Positions 40,938 through 49,912 of a stretch of 64,000 nt of DNA are shown here, piece after piece. The DNA comes from Desulfovibrio sp. (GTDB lineage Bacteria > Desulfobacterota > Desulfovibrionia > Desulfovibrionales > Desulfovibrionaceae), in contig NZ_JAHZCJ010000004.1 of NCBI RefSeq assembly GCF_019422935.1, positions 124,001 through 188,000 on the forward strand, written 5' to 3'. The translations under genes and the position numbers were made by a program. The notes beneath the pieces were generated by a model. The model was not told where the DNA came from, did no database searches, and saw only the letters and a program-made list of their open reading frames with translations. Positions within the stretch are counted from its first letter, which is position 1. The number at the start of each line of letters is the position of its first letter.

Positions 40938-40953
40938 CGTGATTTCGGTCACA
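40938..40953. promoter_or_regulatory. CRP/FNR-family operator between nrfHA and the sensor kinase
   Basis: CGTGA-N6-TCACA matches the TGTGA-N6-TCACA pattern except at one outer base. Proteins of this family in Desulfovibrio include HcpR, linked to nitrogen-oxide stress. Which divergent unit it controls is not evident. Confidence 0.5.
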
Positions 40954-41016
40954 GAAAAATTCAGAAAAAAAAGACAGATTCAGAAATAAATGACAACACC
41001 ACCGGAAGGATGAGCG

Positions 41017-43383
41017 ATGCTGCGCGAATCATTTGTAAAGTCGAAGAAGATGCCGTGGTTGGTTCTTATTGCCAGTCTGGGCTGGCTTGGACTCACTGGT
41101 TTTCTTTACAGTCAGGCAGTGCAGGTCAATGCTGAGCATAGCCTTGAGTTGGAGCATACACGACTTTCAACCATGGCGCAGCAATTAATGGACGCAAGAA
41201 ACTGGAATGCAGCGCACGGCGGCGTATATGTTGAAAAAAGTGATTACGGTCAGCCAAACCCCTGGTTGCCGGAATCTGAACGCACCGTAACCACGCAGGA
41301 TGGCCGTACCCTAGTGCTGGTCAACCCGGCATATATGAGCCGCCAGTTGGCGGAGCGCAGCTCGCGCGAAGGGCTTACCATCAGCGTAATTAGCAGTGCG
41401 CCGCTACGGCCGGAAAACATGGCGGATGTGTGGGAAAAATCAGCGCTTGCCCGCTGTGCGGAAGAAACCCCCGAAGTGTTTACGGCACCTCAGCCGGGCA
41501 ATGGTCAAAGCCTGCGTCTGCTGAGTGTGCTTATGGCACAGCAAAGTTGTTTGCGGTGCCATACAAACAAAAAAGTGGGGGAAGTACTTGGCGGCATCAG
41601 CGTGAGCCAGGATGCAAGCTCATTCCACAGAGGACTGGAAAGGCAACGCTACAACATGCGTCTGTTGTATGGCCTGCTTGCGTTCACAGGGGTGCTTGCC
41701 ATCGGGGGCCTGACCTTCAACCTCACGCATCGGCGCTGGCTGGCGGAAGAAGCCAGCCGCATGAAAAGCTCGTTCATGGGACACCTCAGCCACGATATGC
41801 GCACACCGCTGACAGCCATTGTGGGAATGAGCGAACTGGCCCAGCGCACTGATCTGCCTGAAAAAGAACGCAATAAGGCTCTGGGCTATCTTGCACAAGC
41901 CGCAGAGGCGCTGCGGGAAATGGTAGGCGATATAACTGACCACGCAGCGCTTGAACAGGGAACTCCCACGCTTGAAGCCTTGCCGTTTGACCTGCGGGAG
42001 TGCCTTGCAAGCTGTGTCAGCCTGTACAGGCCCATTGCCGACAGCAAGGGGATTTCCCTGACGCTCGGGATAGACGAAAATTTACCGCAATGCGCGGTGG
42101 GCGACAGCTTTCGGCTGCGGCAGGCTCTGGGCAACATTGTCAGCAATGCAGTCAAATTTACAGAGGCAGGTTCTGTTCGCATTTACGCCACAGCCCTTGA
42201 AAGCACCAGTGAACATCTGAAGCTGGCAGTTTCCGTCACGGATACCGGCCCCGGCATGTCGCAGGAAGATCAGGAAAGGGTGTTTGAGAGCTTTCAACGG
42301 GGGCGTGACACTGCCCGTACACCGGGGACAGGCCTTGGTCTGAACATTGCCCGCACTCTTGCACGGCTCATGGGCGGTGATGTGGAACTTGCTTCCCGTA
42401 CAGGGCAGGGGGCCTGCTTTACACTCCATGTGCTGCTTTCACAGTGTGCGCAACCCTGGCAGAACAAAGGCCAAGAGAATGTGTCCAGGCCAAATTTTGT
42501 CATGCCAGCGGCGCAGGAGAGCGCAAAGGAGTCGCTGTCCCACAAAAAGGTACTGGTGGCGGAAGACACCGCATCCATTGCCTATGCCATGCAGCATATG
42601 TTGCGAGGCATGGGGGCAGAACCCGTAGTGGCTGAAACTGGCGAAAAGGCACTGGAATTGTTGCGTGATCCCAGGCAGGGGCCGTGGAACTTGCTTGTGC
42701 TCGACAGCCGGTTGCCCGGTATTGATGGGCTGGATGTGCTGCAAGCTTTGCGGAATGGCGATACTTTGTCCCCGGCAAAAACCCTCGCCGTTGTTTATAC
42801 AGCGACTACAAGTGATTCCTTTTTGCGCAAATGCGAGGAGCTTGGAGCTGATGGCGTATTTTTAAAACCCTTGAGTTTTAAGCAGTTGCGCTATGAGCTG
42901 GAAAAACTGATGGCAGAAAGGAAGCCAGAAAAGCCAACAGCTTGTCCAGACAGGTCCCAAAATGTCACCGAGAAAAAAAGCGCAATGTCGTATATCTCAA
43001 CAAGGGTACAAAACAAGCAACAATTAGCTGATATACAGAACAAAAACGCTATCTGGAACCGCAATGGCGCGCTTGAAGCGCTGGATGGCGATGAAGGCGT
43101 GCTGAAAAGCCTTGCCAACGTATTGGAGCGCGAACTTCGAGAGCGTCTGCAAACCCTGGACGCCGCCATTGCAACGGGGGATTTGGAGCAGATGCGCCGC
43201 ATGGCTCATGCCTGCAAAAATTCGGCAGGCGTCATGCGGCTTGACCATTTGCGCGCTGCAGCGGCGGCTACAGAAGGTGCGGAATCAGAAACTATTGCAG
43301 AAGAAGCGCAAAAATTGCGCTCCGCAATGCAGGAAGCAGTTCAGGTGCTCGCGGCAGATATGAAGCAGTGCAAGATTGCATAG
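41017..43383 (+). CDS. Haem-c-sensor hybrid histidine kinase, probable nitrite/redox sensor
   Basis: A 788-residue phosphorelay kinase. A membrane helix (about 13-33) leads to a periplasmic Tll0287/DUF3365-like domain with a covalent haem motif Cys178-Leu-Arg-Cys181-His182. A second helix (about 216-237) precedes HisKA with His259 (SHDMRTPL), an HATPase domain (DTGPGM, GTGLGLNI), a receiver domain with Asp in LLVLDSRLPGIDG, and a C-terminal HPt domain with His731 (MAHACKNSAG). GGAAGG precedes the ATG. It diverges from nrfHA and lies upstream of a sigma-54 response regulator, so it resembles an NrfS-type sensor. Signal assignment is inference. Confidence 0.9.
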   Translation: MLRESFVKSKKMPWLVLIASLGWLGLTGFLYSQAVQVNAEHSLELEHTRLSTMAQQLMDARNWNAAHGGVYVEKSDYGQPNPWLPESERTVTTQDGRTLVLVNPAYMSRQLAERSSREGLTISVISSAPLRPENMADVWEKSALARCAEETPEVFTAPQPGNGQSLRLLSVLMAQQSCLRCHTNKKVGEVLGGISVSQDASSFHRGLERQRYNMRLLYGLLAFTGVLAIGGLTFNLTHRRWLAEEASRMKSSFMGHLSHDMRTPLTAIVGMSELAQRTDLPEKERNKALGYLAQAAEALREMVGDITDHAALEQGTPTLEALPFDLRECLASCVSLYRPIADSKGISLTLGIDENLPQCAVGDSFRLRQALGNIVSNAVKFTEAGSVRIYATALESTSEHLKLAVSVTDTGPGMSQEDQERVFESFQRGRDTARTPGTGLGLNIARTLARLMGGDVELASRTGQGACFTLHVLLSQCAQPWQNKGQENVSRPNFVMPAAQESAKESLSHKKVLVAEDTASIAYAMQHMLRGMGAEPVVAETGEKALELLRDPRQGPWNLLVLDSRLPGIDGLDVLQALRNGDTLSPAKTLAVVYTATTSDSFLRKCEELGADGVFLKPLSFKQLRYELEKLMAERKPEKPTACPDRSQNVTEKKSAMSYISTRVQNKQQLADIQNKNAIWNRNGALEALDGDEGVLKSLANVLERELRERLQTLDAAIATGDLEQMRRMAHACKNSAGVMRLDHLRAAAAATEGAESETIAEEAQKLRSAMQEAVQVLAADMKQCKIA

Positions 43384-43475
43384 GGCACATGTCCTCGGCA
43401 GAATTTGCTGGCAGGCGCGGTAAAACGTGCAGACTGAAAAATCAGCAGTAGCAGGATCGCAGGGGGAACAAGCTG

Positions 43476-44915
43476 ATGGCCAAAGTGCTTGTGGTGGACG
43501 ATGAAGGACTGATGCGCACAATGGTGCAGGTGGTCTGCAACCGCATGGGGCATGAAACCCTGCTGGCCGCCTCCATTCAGGAGGCCTTGCGCATGGTCAG
43601 CGAGCCTGTGGATGTGGTCTTGCTGGACGTATGGCTCCCGGACGGCAACGGTCTTGAATATCAGGCTGATTTTGCGCATCTGCCCGGTGCGCCGGATGTG
43701 GTGGTCATCACCGGTAACGGCGATGGTGATAATGCCGAGGCCGCCTTACGCTCGGGAGCCTGGGAATTTCTCACCAAGCCCCTGCAGATGCGCGATATTG
43801 AGCAGTGTTTGCGGCAAATTCTGCAATTCAGGCAAAACCGCACTCCAGTACCAGAAGCTCTTGTTGTGGACAGCGGGCATATCCTTGGCAGTGGCCCAGG
43901 TATGAGCCGCGCCCTCAAGCTGCTGGCGCAGGCAGCAAAAAGCGAAGTAAATGTGCTTTTGCTGGGAGAAACCGGGGTCGGCAAGGAACTCTTTGCCCGG
44001 GCGCTCTTTCGCAACAGCGCAAGGGCTGCAAGGCCTTTTATAACGGTTGATTGCGCTTCACTGCCAGAAACTCTGGTGGAAAGCCACTTGTTCGGGCACA
44101 GCCGAGGTGCGTTCACTGGTGCGGACAGGGCGCGCGAGGGGCTGCTGCTTGCGGCAGACAAAGGCACGCTGTTTCTGGATGAAGTGGGTGACCTGCCACA
44201 GCCCATGCAAGGGGTGTTTTTACGCGCGTTGGAGCAGAGGCGCTTTCGCCCTGTGGGCGAGGTGCGCGAGGTCAGCAGCGATTTCAGGTTGGTGGCAGCC
44301 ACCAACAAGAATCTGGAGCACATGGCCAAGGAAAACAGCTTTCGGGCAGATCTGCTCTACAGGCTGCAAGGCCTCACCATTGTAATCCCGCCGTTGCGCG
44401 AGAGGCTTGATGAAATCCCCGCGCTTGCGCGGCAGGCCATTGCGCGGTTTTGTCTGGGCAGCGACCAGCCGGAAAAGACACTTTCCAACGAGGCGCTGGA
44501 TGTGCTGCTGGAATATGCCTGGCCCGGCAATGTGCGTGAACTGATCCATTGTCTTGAGCGGGCATGCCTCACGGCTGGCAAAAGTGATCTGATCCTGCCT
44601 GCACATCTTCCCACGCGCATGCGTGTGGACTCCGTGCGGCGTCGCATGGGGCAGGGGAACGCACAGCCCAGCAAAGAAAACGGCGGGCTGCACGGGAATG
44701 GCAGCGCGGGGATAAATGCGGCCGAAAACGGGTTTCTCGTCAGTGATACGTTGGGGCAAAAACCGCCCAGCCTGCGAGAATGGAAATCTCAGGCTGAAAA
44801 AGCCTACGTGCGGCAGGTCTGGGACATGTGCGCGGAAGATGTGCGAAAAGCCTCGGAGGTGGCAGGTATTTCGCGCGGGCACTGGTATGAGCTGATGAAA
44901 AAAAACGGCTTGTAG
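43476..44915 (+). CDS. Sigma-54-dependent response regulator, NrfR-like
   Basis: A 479-residue regulator with an intact receiver (VVDDE; phospho-acceptor in VVLLDVWLPDGNG; Lys in FLTKPLQ), AAA+ domain with GETGVGKE, GAFTGA and FLDEVGD, and a C-terminal HTH (RKASEVAGISRGHWYELMKK). It starts 92 bases after the kinase gene. In D. vulgaris a similarly placed regulator (NrfR) activates nrfHA; the gene order here suggests the same pairing. A Gly/Asn-rich linker (about 400-425) separates the AAA+ and HTH domains. Confidence 0.88.
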   Translation: MAKVLVVDDEGLMRTMVQVVCNRMGHETLLAASIQEALRMVSEPVDVVLLDVWLPDGNGLEYQADFAHLPGAPDVVVITGNGDGDNAEAALRSGAWEFLTKPLQMRDIEQCLRQILQFRQNRTPVPEALVVDSGHILGSGPGMSRALKLLAQAAKSEVNVLLLGETGVGKELFARALFRNSARAARPFITVDCASLPETLVESHLFGHSRGAFTGADRAREGLLLAADKGTLFLDEVGDLPQPMQGVFLRALEQRRFRPVGEVREVSSDFRLVAATNKNLEHMAKENSFRADLLYRLQGLTIVIPPLRERLDEIPALARQAIARFCLGSDQPEKTLSNEALDVLLEYAWPGNVRELIHCLERACLTAGKSDLILPAHLPTRMRVDSVRRRMGQGNAQPSKENGGLHGNGSAGINAAENGFLVSDTLGQKPPSLREWKSQAEKAYVRQVWDMCAEDVRKASEVAGISRGHWYELMKKNGL

Positions 44916-45021
44916 CAAGGGCTTCAGACAGGCTGAGCAAAAAAACGCGGCAAACAGCCAGGGATGCTTGCGTCAGAAAATAAAAGGAGCTATAGGCGAG
45001 AAAAATCGGCATTGAAAGGCA

Positions 45022-45291
45022 ATGTTAGAGCTTATGAACAAGAGTCCCATTACTGTCAGAGGGTATGTTGCGGCAGTGCCGCGTTCTGTGGATGCGCGCC
45101 AGGCCCGTGTCGCTGTTGTGCAGGATGATGTGGAATACCGCATTGTGCCGCGCGGCGCCGGGGTTGACCTGGATGAAGAGGTCAGCGTGCCCGTGGAAGT
45201 TTCAGGCATTATGGATGAAGCGGATGGCGTGGTGTACCTCACCGTGCGCGGTTACAAGGTGCTTGAAGACGACTCCTGGCTGGAAGAATAA
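45022..45291 (+). CDS. Small hypothetical protein (89 aa)
   Basis: Not recognised. The protein is acidic and strand-rich (repeats of V/Y with D/E), with no signal peptide, membrane segment or cysteine. An alternative ATG at 45034 (MNKSPITVRGYV) would shorten it by four residues; neither start has an ideally spaced ribosome-binding site, though AAAGG is just upstream. A strong terminator at 45488 suggests real transcription. It follows the nrf regulator by 106 bases. Confidence 0.6.
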   Translation: MLELMNKSPITVRGYVAAVPRSVDARQARVAVVQDDVEYRIVPRGAGVDLDEEVSVPVEVSGIMDEADGVVYLTVRGYKVLEDDSWLEE

Positions 45292-45487
45292 ACGGCTTCA
45301 TTGCGTCACATTGTGGCGCACTCTTGAGCATTTTTGCCGGGTGTGGCGTTTGTCAGGCCGGACAGCCTGTTGCGCCCTTGTTCCCGGGGCGCGTGGCGGG
45401 AGCAAGCGCGATGCAATGCCCCTGTGCCCGATATGGCCCGTTTATTCGCCCGTCTCTGCCTCAGGCCGAAATCAATCCCGCAACTGC

Positions 45488-45513
45488 AAAGCGCCTATGG
45501 CGCTTTTTTTTTT
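45488..45513 (+). terminator. Rho-independent terminator
   Basis: AAAGCGCC-TAT-GGCGCTTT continues into a run of ten T's in total. It lies about 200 bases after the small hypothetical gene on the plus strand and before the converging helicase gene. Confidence 0.88.
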
Positions 45514-45554
45514 GTTCCTTATCCCGCCGCTGATAGCGTGGGCGGAGCCGGGGA

Positions 45555-48500
45555 TCAGAGCAGGCTGATCTGTTTTTGTTCCTTGCGGGTGCGCGTTGCC
45601 AGGGTGCTGTGCCGGCAGAATTCACATATCTGGCCCATGAAGGGCGAGGGCTGCAAATGCAGGGTGCGCCCATAAAGAGTGCGCTGCGCGCAATGACTGA
45701 GAAAAAGCGCCCGCGCGGCTCGCGTCAGACCCACGTACAGTAGACGGCGTTCCTCTGCCTCGTTGGCTTCGCCTTGGGCGCTGCTGGTGGCGGCATCCGC
45801 GGCAGGGAACAAAAGTTCACGGCGCAAAGGCAAAAGACCGTCTTCAAGCCCAGGCAGAAAAACAGCCTGAAATTCAAGCCCCTTTGAAGCGTGCAAGGTC
45901 AGAATCTGCACACTCTCGGCCTTGGCGCGCACAAGCTCGGCCTCCTGAAGCCATGCCAGCTGCTCAAAAAAGCCCGCCCAGTGACCGCTCTTGTTCCAGA
46001 GGCGGCACAGTTCACGCCATGGGCGGCTGCCGGTAAATACTTCCCCCGCCCAGGGCTGCTCCGCCAGCCAGGGGAGCATGCGCTCCGGCGCAGGCAGGCT
46101 CTCTGCTGCTGTCCAGCTTAGCGGCAAGGTATCCTGTTGGTCCTGATCCTCGATGGGCACCCGCGCAAAACCGCAATGAGAGCCAAGCAAGCCCAGCAGG
46201 CGCGCGCAGACGGCGTCTTGCCAGAATCCATCCTGTGAGGGCGCGGCGCAGGGTATCCCCGCCTGTTCAAGGGCGGCGCGCAAAGGGGGAATCTGCGCTT
46301 TCAGACGTACAAGAACCGCAATGTCGCCGGGCGCCAGTGCTCCGGCCAGACCGTGCAGGTCGTCCCCCTTGATGTGATCCAGCAGGGTGTGGGCCGTAGC
46401 GCCCAGCAGGTGGCGAACCCGCTCTGCCACCCAACGGGCCTCGGTGCGCTCGTCGGGTGCGGAAAAGAGCCGCAGTTCAGCCGTGAGCGATTGCGCGGCC
46501 AGCAATGGGCCACACTGCCCCTTGTGGTGCAGAAGGCTGCGGGCCATGTCCAGCACGCTCTGGCTGGAACGGAAGCTCTGCCCAAGGCGGAAGACGTTCA
46601 GCCCCGGCCAGCAGGCGCGCAAACTTTCCTCGCTTTGGCCCGTAACGCCACGGAATCCGTAAATGGCCTGATCCGGGTCGCCAATGCCGAAAAATCCATG
46701 ACCATCCGCAGGCAGCAAGGCGCGAACAATGGCAAGTTGCACTGCGGAAAGATCCTGCACTTCATCTACCAGCACGTGCTGTGGGCGCTTGTTTTCGGGC
46801 AGGGTGCGGGCGTGTTCCAGCCACCAGTCCAGAAGGTCGGCGTAGTCCACATAGCGTTGCCCCATGTTCTTGCGCGCAGCGTAGTTGGCAGCAGCTCGGG
46901 CCAGAGGGCTTTGAGCAGGTTCCTGGGCAAGAAGACCGCCCTCGCGCGCCAGAGCAAGGGCATCCCAAAGCTTGCGCGCATCGCGCTTTTCCAGCTCCGA
47001 ATTCGCAAGGCAGAACAGATTGAGCGCGGCATCCTCGCCAAGCAGGAGCGGGGGATTATCGGCGCTGGCAGCGCGCAGGGCCGCCCAAGCCATGCCGTGC
47101 AGGGTGTCGCACAGGGGGAGCGCAGCTTGCGAGGTTCCCGCAAAGGCCTTGCCCAGTCTCTCCCGCAGTTCATCCGCAGCGCGCCGTGTAAAGGTGACAG
47201 CCAGCACCCTGCGCATGTCTGCGCCCTGTTCCGCCAGCCATTGCAAGCGGCCCACCAGAACGCGGGTTTTGCCCGCGCCGGGGCCAGCCAGCACCAGCAC
47301 TGGCGCTGGCCCTGCTGCAAGCGCCGCCTGCTGTTCGTCAGAATAGGCAAAGACCTGCGCAGGTGTGTCAGCTGTCGCTGCGGATTTTACTGCAGAAAAA
47401 TTGCTTGTGGCTCCTGCGTTGGTATCACCGGCAAGGGGGAGGCTCGCCCGACGCACGCGCACGGATGCGGTCTGGCCAGATGCAATCTGCGTGGCAGTTG
47501 CCTGTGCATTCGCAGCCTCAGGCGGCTCAGCCTTTTTGCGTCCCCTTTTGGCAGGAGCTTTTACGCCCGGAAGGGTGCCGCGCGCATCGGCCAGCTCCTC
47601 CGGGGAGAAAACACGCACAGTGCCGTATTCGCCGTCATAGCCGCCCTCACGGTAGACCTGGCCACGCCGCATGCGGGCCACGGCTTCGCCCAGCGGCTCC
47701 CAGTGAGCGCGGATGTCGGCTTCCGGCAGGCTGCAAAGGATATCCAGCTCCGGCCCCAGCTCGCGCAACAGGCTGCTGTAACGCTCCTGCACCCGGCGCG
47801 ATGCCGGGCCAACGCCGAGGATTTCACCCACGACTTCGGCCAGTGGAATCAGCGGGCGCACTTCTGGTTCGCGCTGGAGCTCCGGCGTGGTTTCCCTGTC
47901 TGCCAGTTCCAGCACACGATGCAGTACGCCGACAGTGAGCGGCTTGCCGCAGACCGGGCAAATATTGCCAAGAGCCAGGGACTCCTTGGGCTCCAGTACC
48001 ACGTTGCAGGCGCGGTGCCCGTCAAGATGGTATTTGCCTTCATCTGGATAGAATTCCATGGTGCCGAGAAAACGGCAGTCCAGATTGCTCTGGTCTTCCC
48101 GCCGGGCAGAAGCGCGCAAGGCAGCAAACATGCCCGCATAGCTGGGGCGGCCCGCAAACAGATTGGCCTCGCGCCCAAGGTTGGCCCCGGAATGCGCGTC
48201 TGAATTGGACACAAGAGCGTAGCCGTCAAGCCTGCTGATCAGGCGGTTCATGGCCGGGTCGGACGAAAGGCCCGTTTCCAGCGCAAAAATGTGTTCCGAA
48301 AGATCGCCGTAGCAGTCTTCCAGCCTGTCAAAGCCTGACTTGGAGCCGAAAAGCGCAAACCAGGGCGTCCACACATGGGCGGGGATCATCACTGAACCGG
48401 GCGCGCATTCCAGCATGATTTCAAGCAGGTCACGCGAATCCAACCCCAGAATGGGGCGGCCATCGGCATTGAGGTTACCGATCTGCGCCAGGCGCAAAGA

Positions 48501-48881
48501 AAGGCGCGCCGCATCCTCAAGTGTGGGCACAAACACAAGGTTGTGCACCTTGCGCACCTTGCCGCCGCGTTTGTAGATGGAGCTGATTTCCGTTTGCAGC
48601 AAAAACAGCGGGTCGGCGGATTCCTGCATGCCGGGGCCGGCCTTGGCATCCATGAACTCAAGCGTTTCCGGTTCCACCGCCAACCTGTACAGGCCCGTGT
48701 GCTCGTCCAGCACAAGCTGCTCCGCCAGTTCCGCTCGCCACTGGGGATGCGTAAAATCCCCGGTGCCCAGTACGTTGATACCTTTGCAGCGCGCCCATGC
48801 CGCCAGATGGCGAGGATTGAGGGCCTTGCTTGTGGCGCGCGAGAAACGGGAATGGATGTGCAGATCAGCTATAAAATTCAT
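45555..48881 (-). CDS. PHP-domain / UvrD-type helicase fusion protein
   Basis: An 1108-residue two-part protein. Residues 1-410 are a PHP-like phosphoesterase domain with metal-ligand motifs DLHIHSRFS and GTGDFTHP, a SNSDAHSG stretch, and a CPVC...zinc-knuckle-like segment. After a Lys/Ala-rich linker (about 445-510) comes a superfamily 1A helicase: Walker A LAGPGAGKTRVL, VTFTRRAADELRERL, Walker B LVDEVQDLS, GDPDQAIYGFRG, LTLHASKGLEF and YVGLTRAARALFLS. The helicase half resembles UvrD/Rep/PcrA. Joining a phosphoesterase to a helicase points to DNA repair, but the substrate is unknown. Confidence 0.9.
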   Translation of the reverse strand: MNFIADLHIHSRFSRATSKALNPRHLAAWARCKGINVLGTGDFTHPQWRAELAEQLVLDEHTGLYRLAVEPETLEFMDAKAGPGMQESADPLFLLQTEISSIYKRGGKVRKVHNLVFVPTLEDAARLSLRLAQIGNLNADGRPILGLDSRDLLEIMLECAPGSVMIPAHVWTPWFALFGSKSGFDRLEDCYGDLSEHIFALETGLSSDPAMNRLISRLDGYALVSNSDAHSGANLGREANLFAGRPSYAGMFAALRASARREDQSNLDCRFLGTMEFYPDEGKYHLDGHRACNVVLEPKESLALGNICPVCGKPLTVGVLHRVLELADRETTPELQREPEVRPLIPLAEVVGEILGVGPASRRVQERYSSLLRELGPELDILCSLPEADIRAHWEPLGEAVARMRRGQVYREGGYDGEYGTVRVFSPEELADARGTLPGVKAPAKRGRKKAEPPEAANAQATATQIASGQTASVRVRRASLPLAGDTNAGATSNFSAVKSAATADTPAQVFAYSDEQQAALAAGPAPVLVLAGPGAGKTRVLVGRLQWLAEQGADMRRVLAVTFTRRAADELRERLGKAFAGTSQAALPLCDTLHGMAWAALRAASADNPPLLLGEDAALNLFCLANSELEKRDARKLWDALALAREGGLLAQEPAQSPLARAAANYAARKNMGQRYVDYADLLDWWLEHARTLPENKRPQHVLVDEVQDLSAVQLAIVRALLPADGHGFFGIGDPDQAIYGFRGVTGQSEESLRACWPGLNVFRLGQSFRSSQSVLDMARSLLHHKGQCGPLLAAQSLTAELRLFSAPDERTEARWVAERVRHLLGATAHTLLDHIKGDDLHGLAGALAPGDIAVLVRLKAQIPPLRAALEQAGIPCAAPSQDGFWQDAVCARLLGLLGSHCGFARVPIEDQDQQDTLPLSWTAAESLPAPERMLPWLAEQPWAGEVFTGSRPWRELCRLWNKSGHWAGFFEQLAWLQEAELVRAKAESVQILTLHASKGLEFQAVFLPGLEDGLLPLRRELLFPAADAATSSAQGEANEAEERRLLYVGLTRAARALFLSHCAQRTLYGRTLHLQPSPFMGQICEFCRHSTLATRTRKEQKQISLL

Positions 48882-48935
48882 AATTCACCCTGTGGGGATG
48901 GAATCTGTGCGGGATTGATTGCAATAAAGCCTGCG

Positions 48936-49790
48936 TCAGGCCAGCCAGGGGCAGAAGCGCAAGGCTTGCTCAGACCATAGAGGCCCGTCCTTGCCGCCAC
49001 ATGTGAGCTTGCTGGTTCCTGGGTTGTCATTGGTGGATGCCCCGGTGTGCAGCATCAGCGGTGTTTCAATCACGGTTTCGTGCGCGGCATGCTTGCGGGC
49101 CAGAGCCAGAATCCGCAAGGCGGGTTTTGCGCTGTGCGTTCTCACTGGCAGCAGGAGGCGTAGCCCAAGGCCAGCATCGCTCAAGGCTGCGCACAATTGC
49201 GGCAAGGCCGGAGCGTCATAGATACAGCAAAAACAGCCCTGATGCCTCAGCAGCGCTGCCGCAGCGCGGCAGAATAGCTGGAGCACATATTCCCGGCTTT
49301 CCTCGCACAGTGCGCCACGCAGCGCTCGTTCCCGCATATGGCGGGGCGAGGGCCGCCCGGTAACTCCATAGGGCGGATTTGCCAGAACCAGATCAAACTT
49401 TCCGGCATGGCTGCCGCCTGTTGTGCCTGCCAGCTCTGACAAGCGTTTTCTGTCGGCCAGATCAGCTTCGACAAAGCGCAGCCTGTCTGTCAAGCCAAGG
49501 CGCGCGGCATTGGTCGTAGCGGCCTGTACGAGCGGCCCTTCTCTGTCCAGCCCCAGCCCGGTAATGCCAACGCAACGCAAGGCCAGCCCAAGCAGGGCGG
49601 CCCCGCAGCCGCAGCCAAGTTCTGCTGCAGTGAGATGCGCCTGACGTGACTCGTTCAGGTTTTCCACATGCCGCGCGGCAAAGGCAGCCAGCAGGAGGGC
49701 ATCCGCGCCAAAACGCAGACTGCCCTCCGGCTGGTCAAGCCCGCGTGGAAAAAGCTGACGGGCGCTGTAAAAAGGTTCATCCGTGTGCAT
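48936..49790 (-). CDS. TrmN6/YfiC-like tRNA or small-subunit SAM methyltransferase
   Basis: A 284-residue class I methyltransferase. The SAM motif AAELGCGCGAALLGLAL and the catalytic N6-adenine-type motif FDLVLANPPYG are present, and the N-terminal RFGADALLLAAF block is typical of YfiC/TrmN6, which modifies A37 of tRNA-Val. The ATG at 49790 has AGGA at good spacing; 49853 would add 21 residues. The C-terminal 40 residues extend beyond E. coli YfiC. The exact target is not certain. Confidence 0.8.
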   Translation of the reverse strand: MHTDEPFYSARQLFPRGLDQPEGSLRFGADALLLAAFAARHVENLNESRQAHLTAAELGCGCGAALLGLALRCVGITGLGLDREGPLVQAATTNAARLGLTDRLRFVEADLADRKRLSELAGTTGGSHAGKFDLVLANPPYGVTGRPSPRHMRERALRGALCEESREYVLQLFCRAAAALLRHQGCFCCIYDAPALPQLCAALSDAGLGLRLLLPVRTHSAKPALRILALARKHAAHETVIETPLMLHTGASTNDNPGTSKLTCGGKDGPLWSEQALRFCPWLA

Positions 49791-49805
49791 TGGGGCTTCC
49801 TGCGC

Positions 49806-49849
49806 CGGAAAAAGGGCCGCCGACAGAACATGGTTTCTGACGGCGGCCC
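49806..49849 (-). terminator. Terminator of the epimerase-U32 unit
   Basis: GGGCCGCCG pairs with CGGCGGCCC, with an inner CAGAA/TTCTG pairing separated by one mismatch. On the minus strand the hairpin is followed by TTTTTCC. Confidence 0.82.
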
Positions 49850-49912
49850 GCAAGTATGTGTCAGGATGCTGCGAATGCGGTCAGCCGCCTGGAGTTTGGG
49901 GCAACAGGCCTT

